A DNA stretch of 6,328 bases from Planctomycetota bacterium (GTDB lineage Bacteria > Planctomycetota > UBA11346), in the NCBI GenBank assembly GCA_947470885.1, contig CANIXE010000131.1:1-6328 (forward strand), written 5' to 3'. Positions within the stretch are counted from its first letter, which is position 1; every line of letters begins with the position of its first letter. Both the position numbers and the translations under genes were made by a program. Under the pieces are notes generated by a model, which was given only the letters and a program-made list of their open reading frames with translations, searched no databases and was not told the origin of the DNA. Of this stretch, positions 6,215 to 6,328 are shown one piece after another.

Positions 6215-6307
6215 CGGGAGCGCCGGCCTCCAGGCCGGCCTCGGTGCGGCTTTCATCGACGACCGGCGCGGATGACCCGCAGCACCTTCCCGAGGCCAGC
6301 GCTCCCG
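6215..6307. repeat. Second inverted-repeat element, CGGGAGCGC(C/T)GGCCTC arms
   Basis: CGGGAGCGCCGGCCTC at 6215-6230 is repeated in inverse orientation at 6292-6307 with 15 of 16 bases matching, 61 bases apart. The left arm overlaps its own strong hairpin: GCCGGCC (6222-6228) pairs with GGCCGGC (6233-6239) around TCCA. It may extend beyond the right edge of the window. This is probably a different family from the neighbouring element, as the arm sequences are unrelated. Confidence 0.6.
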
Positions 6308-6328
6308 GATTACCAGTTGGCGGCCTGG

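Larger units (their letters stand above)
5860..6328. other. 469-base gene-free region rich in repeats
   Basis: No credible gene is visible here on either strand. From left to right it holds the thiD upstream flank, an octamer tandem repeat (5899-5930), an AT-richer segment (5931-6040; by hand count 47 of 110 bases are G or C, well below the coding regions), an inverted-repeat element (6040-6170), a small palindrome (6178-6201) and a second inverted-repeat element (6215-6307). The thiD promoter is probably in the AT-richer part, reading leftward, but I could not pick a convincing -10/-35 pair. Confidence 0.7.

Overview
The window is GC-rich, bacterial and densely coding over its first 5.86 kb. 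A Kdo transferase implies a Gram-negative (LPS-making) bacterium, and an o-succinylbenzoyl-CoA ligase suggests classical menaquinone synthesis. The GGQNM variant in WaaA and the intergenic repeats at the right end (CGCGGAG-type and GGGAGCGCCGGCCTC-type) resemble what I associate with Verrucomicrobiota or another PVC-group bacterium. That assignment is an inference from memory, not from a search.

Layout, left to right. (1) Positions 1-1154, plus strand: the 3' nine-tenths of waaA, whose start lies off the left edge. A nested stem-loop begins at its stop codon. (2) 1230-2696, plus strand: a 12-helix major facilitator transporter. A possible five-codon leader peptide at 1216 has a stop overlapping the transporter start. 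(3) 2704-3558, minus strand: a single-domain HDOD protein, convergent with the transporter, with only 7 bases between their stops. (4) 3659-4996, plus strand: a MenE-type acyl-CoA ligase, divergent from the HDOD gene across 100 bases. (5) 5017-5859, minus strand: a ThiD-type kinase, convergent with menE across 20 bases. (6) 5860-6328: no gene. This stretch holds an octamer tandem repeat, an AT-richer segment and two inverted-repeat elements.

The genes do not form one pathway. They cover LPS core assembly, transport, a regulatory scaffold, menaquinone synthesis and thiamin pyrimidine phosphorylation. Only waaA and the transporter could share a transcript, and a hairpin lies between them. I see no phage, insertion-sequence, CRISPR, toxin-antitoxin or defence genes and no obvious new multi-gene system. 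The most unusual signals are the repeat-rich right end, the ThiD-like protein with Ser where the family has its GTGC-motif Cys, the HDOD protein with its HD dyad changed to KG, and the structured waaA-transporter junction.
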